A stretch of DNA of 64,000 nt from Chitinophagaceae bacterium (GCA_947458275.1 CANGYR010000005.1:1-64000), one strand, 5' to 3'. Positions 15,536-25,010 are shown, counted from the stretch's first letter. Notes: generated by a model from the sequence alone, not told the origin. Program-made: numbers and translations.

Positions 15536-16786
15536 TTACTCTTTTTCAAATTCTTCTTGCAATATTCTTCTGATATCTGCGATGGTTTCTTTTTCAAGAT
15601 CCGTTCTGCGCTCAAGTTCATCTGCTGTCAGATTCAGTACTGAACGTCCTGTATCACAACCTACGCGTTTAAGCTCGTCAATAATCCATGTATCAATTTC
15701 ATCACTGAATTCATCGAGGTCAATATCAAATTCTTCTTCTTCTCCTTCATTGTCACGGAACACATCTATTTCAAATCCTGTCAGTTCGCAGGCAAGTTTG
15801 ATGTTAACCCCGCGGCGTCCGATGGCCAGAGAAACCTGATCGGGCTTGAGGAATACGTTGGCATGTTTTTTCTCCGTATCCATATCGATGCTGGTGATTT
15901 TTGCCGGCGTGAGTGAACGCTGAATCAACAGCTGCGTGTTGGCCGTCCAGTTGATTACATCAATATTTTCATTTTTAAGCTCTCTAACGATACCGTGTAT
16001 ACGACTTCCCTTCATACCTACGCAGGCACCCACCGGATCAATCCTGTCGTCATAGCTTTCCACAGCTACTTTGGCTCTTTCTCCCGGATCTCTTACAATT
16101 TTCTTCACTACTATCAATCCGTCAAAAATTTCAGGTACTTCTATTTCAAGTAATTTCTCCAGGAATGATGGGCTGGTGCGGGAAAGGATGATGACCGCCT
16201 GGCTGTTTTTGAGTTCTACTTTTTTCACTACCGCGCGGATGGTATCTCCTTTTTTGAAATAATCGCTTGGTATTTGTTCTGATTTAGGCAGCAGCATTTC
16301 ATTGCCGTCTTCATCAAGAATTAAAACTTCTTTTTTCCACACCTGATAGATTTCGCCGCTAACGATATCGCCTATGCGATCTTCGTATTTTTTAATCAGT
16401 ACGTTCTTTTTCAAATCGTTGATACGCGCGGCCAGTGTTTGTTTGCCGGCAAGAATAGCCCTGCGGCCGAATTCTTTCTGGATATCCACCTCTTCGTACA
16501 ACTCTTCCCCTACCGTATAATCGGGCTCTATTTTAATAGCGTCTTTATACTCAATTTCTGTAAGGGTGTTGTACAAATCGTCATCGTCTACGATGGTTCT
16601 TCTGCGGAAGATTTCAAGGTCACCTTTCTGGTCATTTACGATAACATCGAAATTTTCATCGCTGCCGTATTTTTTACGAATCAGTGTTTTGAATACATCT
16701 TCCATTACTTTCATCAGCGTAGGACGATCGATGCCTTCGGCTTCTTTAAACTCCTGAAAAGATTCTATCAAGTTAATGCTTGCCAT
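15536..16786 (-). CDS. nusA: Transcription elongation/termination factor NusA
   Basis: 416 residues. NusA binds RNA polymerase and modulates pausing, termination and antitermination. N-terminal polymerase-binding domain (1-125), S1 domain (about 130-200), then two KH domains with the GMKGSRIHGIVREL and IGRRGVNIKLACELTG motifs. A short acidic region and one C-terminal helix-hairpin-helix-like segment follow (to 416). The length fits Bacteroidota NusA, which lacks the two full acidic repeats of enterobacteria. It lies 61 bases after rimP. Confidence 0.97.
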   Translation of the reverse strand: MASINLIESFQEFKEAEGIDRPTLMKVMEDVFKTLIRKKYGSDENFDVIVNDQKGDLEIFRRRTIVDDDDLYNTLTEIEYKDAIKIEPDYTVGEELYEEVDIQKEFGRRAILAGKQTLAARINDLKKNVLIKKYEDRIGDIVSGEIYQVWKKEVLILDEDGNEMLLPKSEQIPSDYFKKGDTIRAVVKKVELKNSQAVIILSRTSPSFLEKLLEIEVPEIFDGLIVVKKIVRDPGERAKVAVESYDDRIDPVGACVGMKGSRIHGIVRELKNENIDVINWTANTQLLIQRSLTPAKITSIDMDTEKKHANVFLKPDQVSLAIGRRGVNIKLACELTGFEIDVFRDNEGEEEEFDIDLDEFSDEIDTWIIDELKRVGCDTGRSVLNLTADELERRTDLEKETIADIRRILQEEFEKE

Positions 16787-16847
16787 AATCCTCTCCGAAC
16801 TTTCACCCGTTTTGCGGGACCCCGTCGGACGTGGGTTTTAGGTTTAA

Positions 16848-17312
16848 TTAAAATTTAATAAGCACTTTTGTTTGTTGTATTTCTGAAAAGGGCAGTTGCA
16901 GTTGTTGCTGCACGGCCTTTTTTCCTTTTCCTTCGGTAAACTCCAGCGTAATATCTTCCTCGCTTACATTGGAGAGTGTTCCTTCTTTCACGCTACCATC
17001 TTTCAACTTCACTTCTATATTTCTGCCAATATTTTTGTTGTACTGACGGCGCAATTTAAGTGGCTCGTCAATTCCGGGACTTGACACCTCGAGGGAAAAA
17101 TCTCCATCGGGATAAAGCCCTTCTTCTTCCATTTTTTTGTACAGCGCCCGGTTGATTTTGATGCACTTTTCAATCGCCAGGCCGCCGTCGGCATCCAGGT
17201 ATATTTTGAAATTGTTGGTGGGCTTGACTTTCATGTCTACCAGAAAAACATCTTCTTCCAGCAGGGGCTCAATCAATTTCTTTATTGTTTCCAATTTTGT
17301 ATCTGTAACCAT
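16848..17312 (-). CDS. rimP: Ribosome maturation factor RimP
   Basis: 154 residues. RimP is needed for late 30S assembly. The N-terminal alpha/beta domain carries the family pattern DADGGLAIEKCIKINRALY and FSLEVSSPGIDEPLK; a C-terminal SH3-like barrel follows. It heads the rimP-nusA-infB block. An 18-nt hairpin lies just upstream, between the probable promoter and the start. Confidence 0.95.
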   Translation of the reverse strand: MVTDTKLETIKKLIEPLLEEDVFLVDMKVKPTNNFKIYLDADGGLAIEKCIKINRALYKKMEEEGLYPDGDFSLEVSSPGIDEPLKLRRQYNKNIGRNIEVKLKDGSVKEGTLSNVSEEDITLEFTEGKGKKAVQQQLQLPFSEIQQTKVLIKF

Positions 17313-17329
17313 AGTGCTTACAAAAGAAG

Positions 17330-17351
17330 AAGGGAACGATTCCGTTCCCTT
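17330..17351. promoter_or_regulatory. Perfect hairpin in the rimP leader region
   Basis: AAGGGAACG (17330-17338) and CGTTCCCTT (17343-17351) form a 9 bp stem with a 4-base loop, 17 bases upstream of the rimP start. On the plus strand a short T run follows. It might be a leader element for the translation-factor operon. Confidence 0.45.
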
Positions 17352-17466
17352 CCATTTTTCTCATTTGCTGATGCAAAGTTAGTCAAGCTGATGCAAAACG
17401 CCAAAACTATCTGCTTTGTAAAAAAATTTAACTAAATGATATTTGTGCTGTTTATACCTTTGCGAC

Positions 17467-17694
17467 ATGTTAAAACTATTTTTCGAGCTTTTCTTACTCT
17501 ATTTGTTATACAAACTGGTGTTTGAATTCATCATTCCTGTGTACAGAACTACTTCGCAAGTGAAGAAGAAAATGAATGAGATGCAGGAGAAAATGCAGGA
17601 ACAGCAGCATAATCAAAATAATCATACCAATCCTGCTCCCCAGCCGAAGAAAAAATTCGATGCCGATTATATTGATTATGAGGAAGTTAAGTAA
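17467..17694 (+). CDS. DUF4834 family small membrane protein
   Basis: 75 residues from the ATG at 17467 (the longer frame begins with an unlikely TTG). One N-terminal membrane segment (about residues 4-27) is followed by a Gln/Asn/Lys-rich tail ending in DADYIDYEEVK, the conserved end of DUF4834. The family is Bacteroidota-specific and of unknown role. A TACCTTTG box ends four bases before the ATG, which suggests a nearly leaderless transcript. It is divergent from rimP. Confidence 0.8.
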   Translation: MLKLFFELFLLYLLYKLVFEFIIPVYRTTSQVKKKMNEMQEKMQEQQHNQNNHTNPAPQPKKKFDADYIDYEEVK

Positions 17695-17805
17695 ATAGCG
17701 AAATATTGAATGTAGAATATAAAATATTTAATGAAAAATATTATGTATTTTATTTAATTTAAATATAATTTATATTTTAACAATTTTCCCTTTCTTTAAA
17801 TTGGC

Positions 17806-19269
17806 TTAGAAACTCCTCACCGCTCTTACTCTAATCAACGCTCCTTTTCCGGCTTGTCCTTGACAAATAGAGGGGTAATCACAGGCAAAATTGATCGTAG
17901 GAACATTGACTGCATTATCTTCAGTGGAGCACATATAAACATCAACCAAACCATCGGTCACCATGTTTCCAATCGCGTTCTTATTTATCAATAACATGAT
18001 TAATTCATTATAGCTCGGCAAGTACCAGTCGTTGTATCCATTCAATACAAGATCATTACATATTCTGGCTCCTATGCCAGCCGTTGAACAACGGGTTACA
18101 ATCGTTTGCGTGTTCGCATTTCCGGTTCCAATAAAATTGCTGGTTCCATAGTAAGTGCCGGTGCAGCCCCAGGGTGCGCCATTGCTTTGATTGCTGGGGG
18201 CAGCAATGAGTCCGTGTGTCACAGAGCTCGAATATCCTATGTCCCATGGTTGTAAAACATATGCAATGATACCACCGCCGTAACTTGCTCCGATAGGGAA
18301 TGTTCCAAGACTAATGGTATTTCCATAGGCGGTACCGGCAACGGTGGTGGCATATGCCTTTGCATAATAATTAGTAAATGGTGTAAGGCCGGTAATGTTG
18401 CTGACGAAGCTGCCATTTCCTGAACCGCTGACAACTTTATTTGATGTCTCAACCGTGAGATTGGTGGTAGTGCCCCATACAATACCTCTTTCAGTAACAG
18501 GATTGCCTCCATTGGAAGAAATCGTACCGCCGGAAGTGGCGCCGGTAGATGTGATTGAAGTAGCAGCGTTTGTTGTAACAGATGCCAGAGTAAGCGTTTG
18601 AAAACTCAGTTCATTGCCATATGATGTTCCGGCATTATTGGTAGCATAGGCCCTGATATAATAAGTGGTTCCGTAATTAAGGCTTGTTACATTGCTTGTA
18701 AATGATGAAGACCCGTTACCATTAACGGTTTTTGTGGGTAAGTCAACAGCTGGGCTAGGTTCGAAACCCCAGACTACTCCTTTTGCGGTAATTGGAGAAG
18801 AGCCTTCATCTGAAATAGAGCCGCCACTAACGGCGGAAGAGGCTGTTATAGAGGTAACCGCAGCAGTACTAACTACCGGTTTACAACCACCCCATGTTGG
18901 CGCTCCATTACAAAAGAATAGACCCTGATTTTGTTGGCCAGCAGCAATAGTGACCCAGTTTGAGCCATTCCAATACATCATATCTCCGGGGTTTGATCCA
19001 TTAAACAAGCCCTGAAAAAACCAGTTACTGCCATTAAAAAACCAGAATCCTTTTGTTTCATCTGTTTGATACACCATCAGTCCTTCTGCGGGATTTGAAA
19101 TCGCTGCTCTCTGAACGGATGTCATTCTTGGTATCAAAATTCCTTTTGAATTATCCTTTACTTCAAGTGCTGCTGAGCTATGCGGAAATGATGTACCGAT
19201 TCCGACATTTTGAGAGAATGAAAAATCAGAGATGAAAAATAAAGAGATAAGAATAAGTAGTTTTTTCAT
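17806..19269 (-). CDS. Exported repeat-domain protein with C-terminal DUF1566/Lcl domain
   Basis: 487 residues from the ATG at 19269, which gives a clear signal peptide ending FSFSQ. Near the N-terminus is the segment NVGIGT...AALEVKDNSKGILIPRM, found at the start of many Bacteroidota tail-fibre-like or surface proteins. Two copies of an about 90-residue fibronectin-like repeat follow (SITASSAVSGGSI and SITSTGATSGGTI openings; both end YGN). The C-terminal domain has AARICNDLVLNGYNDWYLPS, the Lcl/DUF1566 signature. No T9SS sorting tail is seen. Probable role is at the cell surface; ligand unknown. Confidence 0.82.
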   Translation of the reverse strand: MKKLLILISLFFISDFSFSQNVGIGTSFPHSSAALEVKDNSKGILIPRMTSVQRAAISNPAEGLMVYQTDETKGFWFFNGSNWFFQGLFNGSNPGDMMYWNGSNWVTIAAGQQNQGLFFCNGAPTWGGCKPVVSTAAVTSITASSAVSGGSISDEGSSPITAKGVVWGFEPSPAVDLPTKTVNGNGSSSFTSNVTSLNYGTTYYIRAYATNNAGTSYGNELSFQTLTLASVTTNAATSITSTGATSGGTISSNGGNPVTERGIVWGTTTNLTVETSNKVVSGSGNGSFVSNITGLTPFTNYYAKAYATTVAGTAYGNTISLGTFPIGASYGGGIIAYVLQPWDIGYSSSVTHGLIAAPSNQSNGAPWGCTGTYYGTSNFIGTGNANTQTIVTRCSTAGIGARICNDLVLNGYNDWYLPSYNELIMLLINKNAIGNMVTDGLVDVYMCSTEDNAVNVPTINFACDYPSICQGQAGKGALIRVRAVRSF

Positions 19270-19357
19270 ACAGTAATTTTTTGCCATACTAATTTAAATG
19301 ATTTTTTTTGTCAGACAAAGCAGATCAAAAAAAAAGTGTGCTTTTCTCAAATTTATT

Positions 19358-19365
19358 TACATTTG
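19358..19365 (+). promoter_or_regulatory. Probable -7 box of the CAT-anticodon tRNA
   Basis: TACATTTG fits the Bacteroidota -7 consensus TAnnTTTG and ends 22 bases before the tRNA. The -33 position holds only a weak GTG-like match. Confidence 0.5.
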
Positions 19366-19387
19366 CATCCCATTTCCTAACAGGAAA

Positions 19388-19461
19388 GGGCCTATAGCTC
19401 AGTTGGTTAGAGCATCTGACTCATAATCAGAGGGTCCTAGGTTCAAATCCTAGTGGGCCCA
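19388..19461 (+). tRNA. tRNA with CAT anticodon (Met, or Ile2 after lysidine modification)
   Basis: The acceptor arms GGGCCTA and TGGGCCC pair, with discriminator A. The anticodon loop CTCATAA lies between TCTGA and TCAGA. CCA is not encoded. Elongator Met and Ile2 tRNAs both have this loop, so the amino acid cannot be fixed by eye. It is not initiator-like. Confidence 0.92.
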
Positions 19462-19470
19462 CGGAAAAAG

Positions 19471-19501
19471 GAGGTTGTCTTAAAAAGGCAGCCTCTTTTT
19501 G
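19471..19501 (+). terminator. Terminator after the CAT-anticodon tRNA
   Basis: GAGGTTGTC and GGCAGCCTC pair with two G-U, followed by a run of six or more T. Confidence 0.75.
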
Positions 19502-19669
19502 TTTGATGGTTTACGAGATTAGAAGTTTAGGAAAACCCTACAACCATCTTCAACCACTTTCAACATTCTCTCCAACTATTGTTTTTCGGGCAAAAAACAA
19601 ATTTGTACCGTTGTTTTTCACCTCGTTACTCTTTGGGGCTAAAATAAATTGCAGGATATATCTTTTCAG

Positions 19670-20548
19670 ATGCAAGAAAATCCGGCTTCCATATTTTCTA
19701 ATGTAGAAAACAAAATATTCACCATCAGAGGATTACTGGTAATGTACGATAGGGATTTGGCCAATTTATATAATGTAGAAACCAGGATACTCAATCAAGC
19801 CGTTAGCAGAAATATTGAAAGATTTCCGGAAGAATTTTGTTTCAAACTCAATAAGACAGAATTTGAAAATTGGAAATCACAAATTGTGATTTCCAATTCA
19901 GACAAAATGGGATTAAGAAAACCGCCCTCCGTATTTACAGAACAAGGAGTAGCAATGCTATCAGCATTATTAAAAAGCAATACAGCTATCAAAGTGAGTA
20001 TACAAATTATCAATGCTTTTGTAGCAATGAGAAAAAGTATATCGAGTATTGGAAGTCTGGCAATAAGAATGGGTCATGTTGAAAATAAACTTCAACAAGC
20101 AGATGATCAATTTGATAAAATATTTTCAGCTTTGGAACAAAAAGACTCCTTACCCACACAAGGCATTTTCTTCAACGGACAAATATTCGATGCGTATAAG
20201 TTTGTTGCGGACATCATTCGTAAAGCCAAACACAATATATTATTAATTGATAATTACACAGATGATAATACCCTGCAACTGTTTGTCAAAAGAAAAACAA
20301 CCATACCTTTGACTATTTTTACTCAAAAAATCACCCGTCAATTAGAGCTGGATGCTGAAAAATTTAATACCCAATATGGTCCGCTTGTTCTAAAAAAACT
20401 AAACCATAATCATGATCGATTTTTAATGATTGATGAAAAAGAAATGTACCATATCGGGGCCTCCCTGAAAGATTTGGGTAAAAAGATTTTTGCCTTCTCA
20501 AGAATGGACAATGAAGTCAATCTTATTCTTAAAGTACTTAAACAATGA
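19670..20548 (+). CDS. ORF6N domain DNA-binding protein
   Basis: 292 residues from the ATG at 19670. The N-terminal ORF6N domain is clear: IFTIRGLLVMYDRDLANLYNVETRILNQAVSRN..., then RFPEEFCFKL and FTEQGVAMLSALLKS. The C-terminal half (from about residue 150) has a conserved GIFFNGQIFDAYKFVADIIRKAK segment, followed by a mixed alpha/beta domain with DNYTDD and HDRFLMID that resembles a degenerate phospholipase-D-like fold. ORF6N comes from phage regulators but is common as a chromosomal orphan in Bacteroidota. Repetitive pyrimidine-rich sequences flank the gene on both sides. Function unknown. Confidence 0.85.
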   Translation: MQENPASIFSNVENKIFTIRGLLVMYDRDLANLYNVETRILNQAVSRNIERFPEEFCFKLNKTEFENWKSQIVISNSDKMGLRKPPSVFTEQGVAMLSALLKSNTAIKVSIQIINAFVAMRKSISSIGSLAIRMGHVENKLQQADDQFDKIFSALEQKDSLPTQGIFFNGQIFDAYKFVADIIRKAKHNILLIDNYTDDNTLQLFVKRKTTIPLTIFTQKITRQLELDAEKFNTQYGPLVLKKLNHNHDRFLMIDEKEMYHIGASLKDLGKKIFAFSRMDNEVNLILKVLKQ

Positions 20549-20590
20549 GGTATGGCCATTTGAATTTCCATCCCCTATTAAATTCACACA

Positions 20591-20660
20591 GCGTTCCTAC
20601 GGAACGCGTTTTATTCTTCTATTTTTGACGTTAGAAACATTTTGTTCCTACGGAACAAAA
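20591..20660. repeat. Pair of GTTCCTACGGAAC palindromes
   Basis: GCGTTCCTACGGAACGC (20591-20607) and TTTTGTTCCTACGGAACAAAA (20640-20660) share the core GTTCCTACGGAAC, and each has its own matching flanks. Two hairpins with the same core 33 bases apart look like a REP-type repeat unit. It lies 43 bases after the ORF6N stop. A CTTCAACCT tandem array follows at 20703-20735. Confidence 0.7.
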
Positions 20661-20765
20661 AATCAAAATATATTCTTATTAGACGGAAGAATCTAATACT
20701 CCCCTTCAACCTCTTCAACCTCTTCAACAACCATACACTACCTTCAACAATCTTAAACCTTCTTC

Positions 20766-21542
20766 TTAAAATCTATACCCAAGCGACAGCGCAAATGCTC
20801 TCAAACCTGCCCATGGGCCAGATGATTTTATTTCTGCTGAATTGGCAGACAACACTTTCCCATCAAATGAAAAAGGTCCTGCACTATGAAGATCATTTAA
20901 CGTTAACTGCAAGTCATCTTGCGTTGCCTGATCCATACCCGGCTGAATATTGGATGCCGTCAACACACCGTTACTTTTACCAACATGCGCTCCCAGTATC
21001 CAGAAATCAATCACAAGGCTTTTGGATAAATTGTATTGCACCCCAAACATCAGTCCCCCGCTGAAGGAAGTTACTTTTCCATCAAAAATAATGGGAGCAT
21101 ATGTAAGATTGGTTGCGGGATCATTGCTTGGATTTTCAACCGGTAATGAAGCAACAAAATTTGCATACCTGATATAAGGGGCAATATAAAAACCTCTCAT
21201 CGCTTTTTTTCCTGCATACCACCTTAGCTCTCCGGTAAAAGCAGTGTTGCCAATTTTAAAATCATTGATATTTACATCCGGACTGGCAATAAAATTTTCA
21301 ACGGTTGACTTGAATGGTATTGTTGACTTTGGCATATACCTGAATCCTGCGGACGCCGTGAACTTTCTGCCAATCTTACGCTCATAGGTAATATTATAAT
21401 TGTTGATTACAAGAGAAAATAAGTTGGTTTTAATGATGTTATCTTTTTCCAACGAATGATATTTTACCTCACTTACTTGACTTGCATCCTGAGCGATTAA
21501 TGAAAGAGGCGATAAAAGGGCTATAAATAATATTTTTTTCAT
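20766..21542 (-). CDS. Predicted outer-membrane beta-barrel protein (DUF3575-like)
   Basis: 258 residues with a signal peptide ending SLIAQ. The opening KTNLFSLVINNYNITYERKIGRKFTASAGFRY and alternating aromatic strands throughout (YIAPYIRYANF, GGLMFGVQYNL) fit a small outer-membrane barrel. It ends in LSLGYRF, a terminal Phe typical of outer-membrane insertion. Function unknown. Confidence 0.7.
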   Translation of the reverse strand: MKKILFIALLSPLSLIAQDASQVSEVKYHSLEKDNIIKTNLFSLVINNYNITYERKIGRKFTASAGFRYMPKSTIPFKSTVENFIASPDVNINDFKIGNTAFTGELRWYAGKKAMRGFYIAPYIRYANFVASLPVENPSNDPATNLTYAPIIFDGKVTSFSGGLMFGVQYNLSKSLVIDFWILGAHVGKSNGVLTASNIQPGMDQATQDDLQLTLNDLHSAGPFSFDGKVLSANSAEIKSSGPWAGLRAFALSLGYRF

Positions 21543-21648
21543 CTGTATTGTTTTTTGATTGTAAATATAACTTTTCTGTTTGTAAAGTCCTACTGAAACA
21601 CAAATTATCTATTTTTTCCCTCAATTTTGCTGAAATTCAATTGGAAGA

Positions 21649-22263
21649 ATGGAACGTTTTAAAAACATTTTATTTGATCTCGGAGCCGTACTCATTGATA
21701 TCGACTTCAATAAAGTAGCGAGGGCTTTCGAAAATTTGGGTATTGAAAAATTTGAACAACAGTTTTCACAACTCAACGCCTCCCGTCTTTTTGAAAATCT
21801 GGAGATGGGAAAAATTTCAGAACCCGAATTTCATAAGGCCATTCAGCAACAAACAGGCAAGTCATTGAGCGCAACAGATATCAATAATGCATGGAATGCT
21901 ATCCTGATGGATTTCAGAAAAGAAAGCATGAGTTTTTTATCTTCTTTAAAAGATAAATACGCGCTGTATTTATTGAGCAACACCAACGCCATTCATCTTA
22001 TGAAAGTAAATGAGATATTAGAAAAACAGATGGGTGTACAAGATTTGGATATTTATTTTCACAAAGCCTACTATTCTCACAAAATCGGCTTGCGCAAGCC
22101 CGGAAAAGAATCTTTTCAATTTGTTTTAAACGACGCTAATATCATAGCAGAGGAAACCTTTTTTATAGATGATACATTGCCCAATATTTTGTCTGCGCAG
22201 GAACTTGGATTTAAAACCCATCACCTCCTTCCCGGAGAAAGAGTGGAGAATATCATTAAATAA
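21649..22263 (+). CDS. HAD superfamily (subfamily IA) hydrolase
   Basis: 204 residues. Motif I is FDLGAVL with the nucleophile Asp; motif II is LLSNTN; Lys in LRKPGKESF is motif III; DD in FFIDDTLPNI is motif IV. The cap is the helical subfamily I type. Such enzymes dephosphorylate sugars, nucleotides or flavin phosphates; the substrate cannot be told. It converges on the lipoprotein gene that follows. Confidence 0.88.
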   Translation: MERFKNILFDLGAVLIDIDFNKVARAFENLGIEKFEQQFSQLNASRLFENLEMGKISEPEFHKAIQQQTGKSLSATDINNAWNAILMDFRKESMSFLSSLKDKYALYLLSNTNAIHLMKVNEILEKQMGVQDLDIYFHKAYYSHKIGLRKPGKESFQFVLNDANIIAEETFFIDDTLPNILSAQELGFKTHHLLPGERVENIIK

Positions 22264-22282
22264 ATTGAATAATACCTGTTAA

Positions 22283-23029
22283 CTAGGGTATCACAAATGA
22301 GACTGCCGCGGGAGATGTTGTATTCAGATTCGGAAAGATTCTTTTACCCGAGTTTGGATCCTCATAGTCGTTGCTGATGAATGAGTCGCCATACATTTTT
22401 ATATACACAGTCTGTCCGCTCTGAAAGCCCAATGCAGCGAGATCATCCACACTAAAACCGGCAATGTTGTTACTGCTGTAGCTTTTCACTTCAGTAAATG
22501 CCTCATAGTTGGTGTTACTTACAGAAGCTGATTTGCTTAAAAAATATCTTACAAATCCTTTGTTGTTTACAGAAGGAACCGGATTTAACGTATAGGTGAA
22601 TGATGCGCCCGGTGCGCCATTGAAGGAATTGTTATTATAAGAAAATGCATCTACTTTAGTAGTGCTTATTTTACCCAAACTTTTATTAGGGATGACAGTT
22701 CCGGATGTATTGAAACTGTGATTAATACCCACCAGTTTGGTAGTACCATAACCCGATTTGCTAAAAGTAATCGTATAAATATCATTAGTCAGATTATCAA
22801 AAGTATATTTTCCGGTAGCGTCAGTAGTGGTTGATGGAATCCCATCAATAGAAACCGTCACGCCACTTTTATCCAGATTGAAATCGACTTTATCGTCCCA
22901 AAGCTGAACAGTGCCGGTCAATTTACTTTTTGTTCCTGTTGGCGCGGGATTAGTGCTTTCTTTTTTACATGCATTCACAGTAAATAAAAGTGTAAATGCA
23001 ATTAATGATTGTTTAATAAAATTTTTCAT
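22283..23029 (-). CDS. Lipoprotein with carboxypeptidase-regulatory-like domain
   Basis: 248 residues. The lipobox is FTVNACKKE with Cys21. Residues 35-115 form a transthyretin-like domain (LTGTVQLWDDK...GVTVSIDG...TTDATGKYTFDNLTNDIYTITFSKSGYG). The C-terminal half is a beta-rich unknown domain. It starts three bases after the hom stop, so it is cotranscribed with a biosynthetic gene for no obvious reason. Confidence 0.75.
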   Translation of the reverse strand: MKNFIKQSLIAFTLLFTVNACKKESTNPAPTGTKSKLTGTVQLWDDKVDFNLDKSGVTVSIDGIPSTTTDATGKYTFDNLTNDIYTITFSKSGYGTTKLVGINHSFNTSGTVIPNKSLGKISTTKVDAFSYNNNSFNGAPGASFTYTLNPVPSVNNKGFVRYFLSKSASVSNTNYEAFTEVKSYSSNNIAGFSVDDLAALGFQSGQTVYIKMYGDSFISNDYEDPNSGKRIFPNLNTTSPAAVSFVIP

Positions 23030-23032
23030 TTT

Positions 23033-24238
23033 TTATTTAATCAATTCAATATTGTCATTCATCAATGCAACAAACAATTTGTTTTTGTTGATATATTCGC
23101 GCTGATTGATCAGCGTATTGAGATTGATTTTACCAATCATGTAGCGATAGTCTTTTCCTGTATATACTTCATGGATGGCTTCAAATGGAAGGACTTCCAG
23201 ATCTTTGGGAGAATTGTATCTCAGGTACACTTCAGCAAGCACATTGTTAGTAAAAACCGGCAGCGGACTTTGGGCATGTTTTTTAAACTCATACTTGTAC
23301 CCATGGGAAAGTGCAGATAAATCAGACAATACCGCTGATCCGGTAGGGATACTTCCTGCGCCCTTACCTTTTAAAAACTGTTCGCCTGAAAATTTGCCTT
23401 CCACAATTACTCCGTTGAATTCATTATCTACATTAAAAATCTGATTGCTTGATTTAATAAACTGCGGAATCAGCAATGCAGAAATATTGTTGTTTTCCAG
23501 TCGCTTGATGAGCGGTGTGAGTTTTATTTTATAACTTTTTTCAGAAGCAAATCTGATGTCGTTTTCATGTAAGGTGGTGATACCCAGATTAAGCATTTTA
23601 TCATCCGGTATGATTAAGCCGAATGCATGCAATGCAACGATGATGGCTTTGTATTTGGCATCAAATCCTTCAACATCGTTTGTAGGGTCGCTTTCTGCAA
23701 AACCTTTTTCCTGGGCCTGTTTGAGTGCAACCTCATAAGAAAGATTTTCGCTGATGGTTTTGGTGAGAATATAATTGGTGGTGCCATTGAACACGCCGGA
23801 TACTTTTTCCAGTTCCTCGTTATCAAAATATTCTTCCAGAGAACGGATGATGGGGATGCTACCGCATACAGACGCTTCGTACAACAATGAAACATTGTGT
23901 TTTTGTTGCAGTGCATATAATTCTTCCAGATGCAGGGCAAGCATTTTTTTATTGGCGGTAACCACATGCTTTCCTTTTTTCAGTGCCTCGCTTACAATTG
24001 AAAACGCCTCTACGGGATCATCGATGAGTTCTACTACCACATCAATATTATCATTGTTGAGTACCTCGTCTTTATCGAAAACAATCAATTCTTTAGCGAT
24101 TGAACGTTCTTTATTTTTGTTTTTTACAACAATCTTCTCGATATCGGCTTTGAAGCCGGTGCTGTTGTTCAGTACATGGTAAAGCCCCTGACCTACGCAA
24201 CCGAAGCCGAACATGCCGATTTTTAATTTGTCACTCAT
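23033..24238 (-). CDS. hom: Homoserine dehydrogenase
   Basis: 401 residues. It reduces aspartate semialdehyde to homoserine on the way to Thr, Met and Ile. The N-terminal NAD(P)-binding motif is GMFGFGCVGQGLY; catalytic region segments are VFNGTTNYIL and FAESDPTNDVEGFDAKYKA. There is no fused aspartokinase, and the C-terminal tail (about residues 330-401) is short and not a typical ACT domain. The lipoprotein gene follows with a three-base gap. Confidence 0.93.
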   Translation of the reverse strand: MSDKLKIGMFGFGCVGQGLYHVLNNSTGFKADIEKIVVKNKNKERSIAKELIVFDKDEVLNNDNIDVVVELIDDPVEAFSIVSEALKKGKHVVTANKKMLALHLEELYALQQKHNVSLLYEASVCGSIPIIRSLEEYFDNEELEKVSGVFNGTTNYILTKTISENLSYEVALKQAQEKGFAESDPTNDVEGFDAKYKAIIVALHAFGLIIPDDKMLNLGITTLHENDIRFASEKSYKIKLTPLIKRLENNNISALLIPQFIKSSNQIFNVDNEFNGVIVEGKFSGEQFLKGKGAGSIPTGSAVLSDLSALSHGYKYEFKKHAQSPLPVFTNNVLAEVYLRYNSPKDLEVLPFEAIHEVYTGKDYRYMIGKINLNTLINQREYINKNKLFVALMNDNIELIK

Positions 24239-24391
24239 ATAAAGAGTTAGATATTATTTAAATATGACGCCTAAACGGAGTGCAAATATCTGCTAAAATT
24301 GACGGATAATGAATGATTTTTATTTAAAAGTATAATAAAAGATAGTTTTATCATGGAGTAGATGGTTTAGATAAGTATTAAGGCCAAACTT

Positions 24392-24824
24392 TCAATAATA
24401 ATGGATAATCAGAAAAAGAGTTTTTAGTAGGGGTTTAATTTTGGGGGGATTGCCTTTCTTAGTTAAAGATGCGGCTTGTAAATTGATATAAACTAATAAA
24501 CGTTTTTTATCAACATTCGTTATTACTTCTATGATTTTCAAATAGGGAAATATCAGGTTTCCTATTCTTTGAATATCTACAAAACGAATCGTCATTTCAA
24601 AATTTTTGTCGGTATTTCCTGTTTTAATGACTTTTATTTTTTCAAATAAATCAACAATGATATGACACTAAAATAGAACTGAAACAGAAATCCGACATGA
24701 TTTTAAACTCTTTAATTTTATTACTTAGATTTTAATTCATTCAACAAGTCTTGAAATTTGTTTAATATGGAATGGCATAGGTTGTTTTTTTCTTTTCTAT
24801 TAACCATGTGTAATAATCTGGCAT
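24392..24824 (-). pseudogene. Internally deleted copy of the WYL regulator gene
   Basis: The sequence parallels the intact regulator at 26970-27902. Its 3' part encodes MTIRFVDIQRIGNLIFPYLK, as in the intact C-terminus. It then matches the 5' end around 24746-24824, including the start codon. About 500 bases of the middle are gone, and the original stop is lost because the frame runs on to 24392. No functional protein is likely. The control region upstream is conserved. Confidence 0.82.
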
Positions 24825-25010
24825 ATTGTCCGAATAAAAGTCTTTTTTATTTACTTAAAACATATACAAGCAAAGGGTTTATGATTGTAAATTGAGGCAT
24901 TTTTGTGGAAACAGAAATTTTGAGTTGATTATTAACTTAGGACTAAATTAAATTGCATTAAATTGATGATTATAAAATTAATTCTAAAAATAAGCTAAAC
25001 CTTATAATAT
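24825..25010. promoter_or_regulatory. Conserved divergent control region, copy A
   Basis: It shares three blocks with 27903-28110 in the same order: a T-rich block at 24840-24861, TAAATTGAGGC at 24888-24898, and GATGATTATAAAA at 24965-24977. It lies between the decayed regulator and the HExxH gene. Conservation outside coding sequence suggests regulator-binding sites or a shared leader. Confidence 0.6.
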
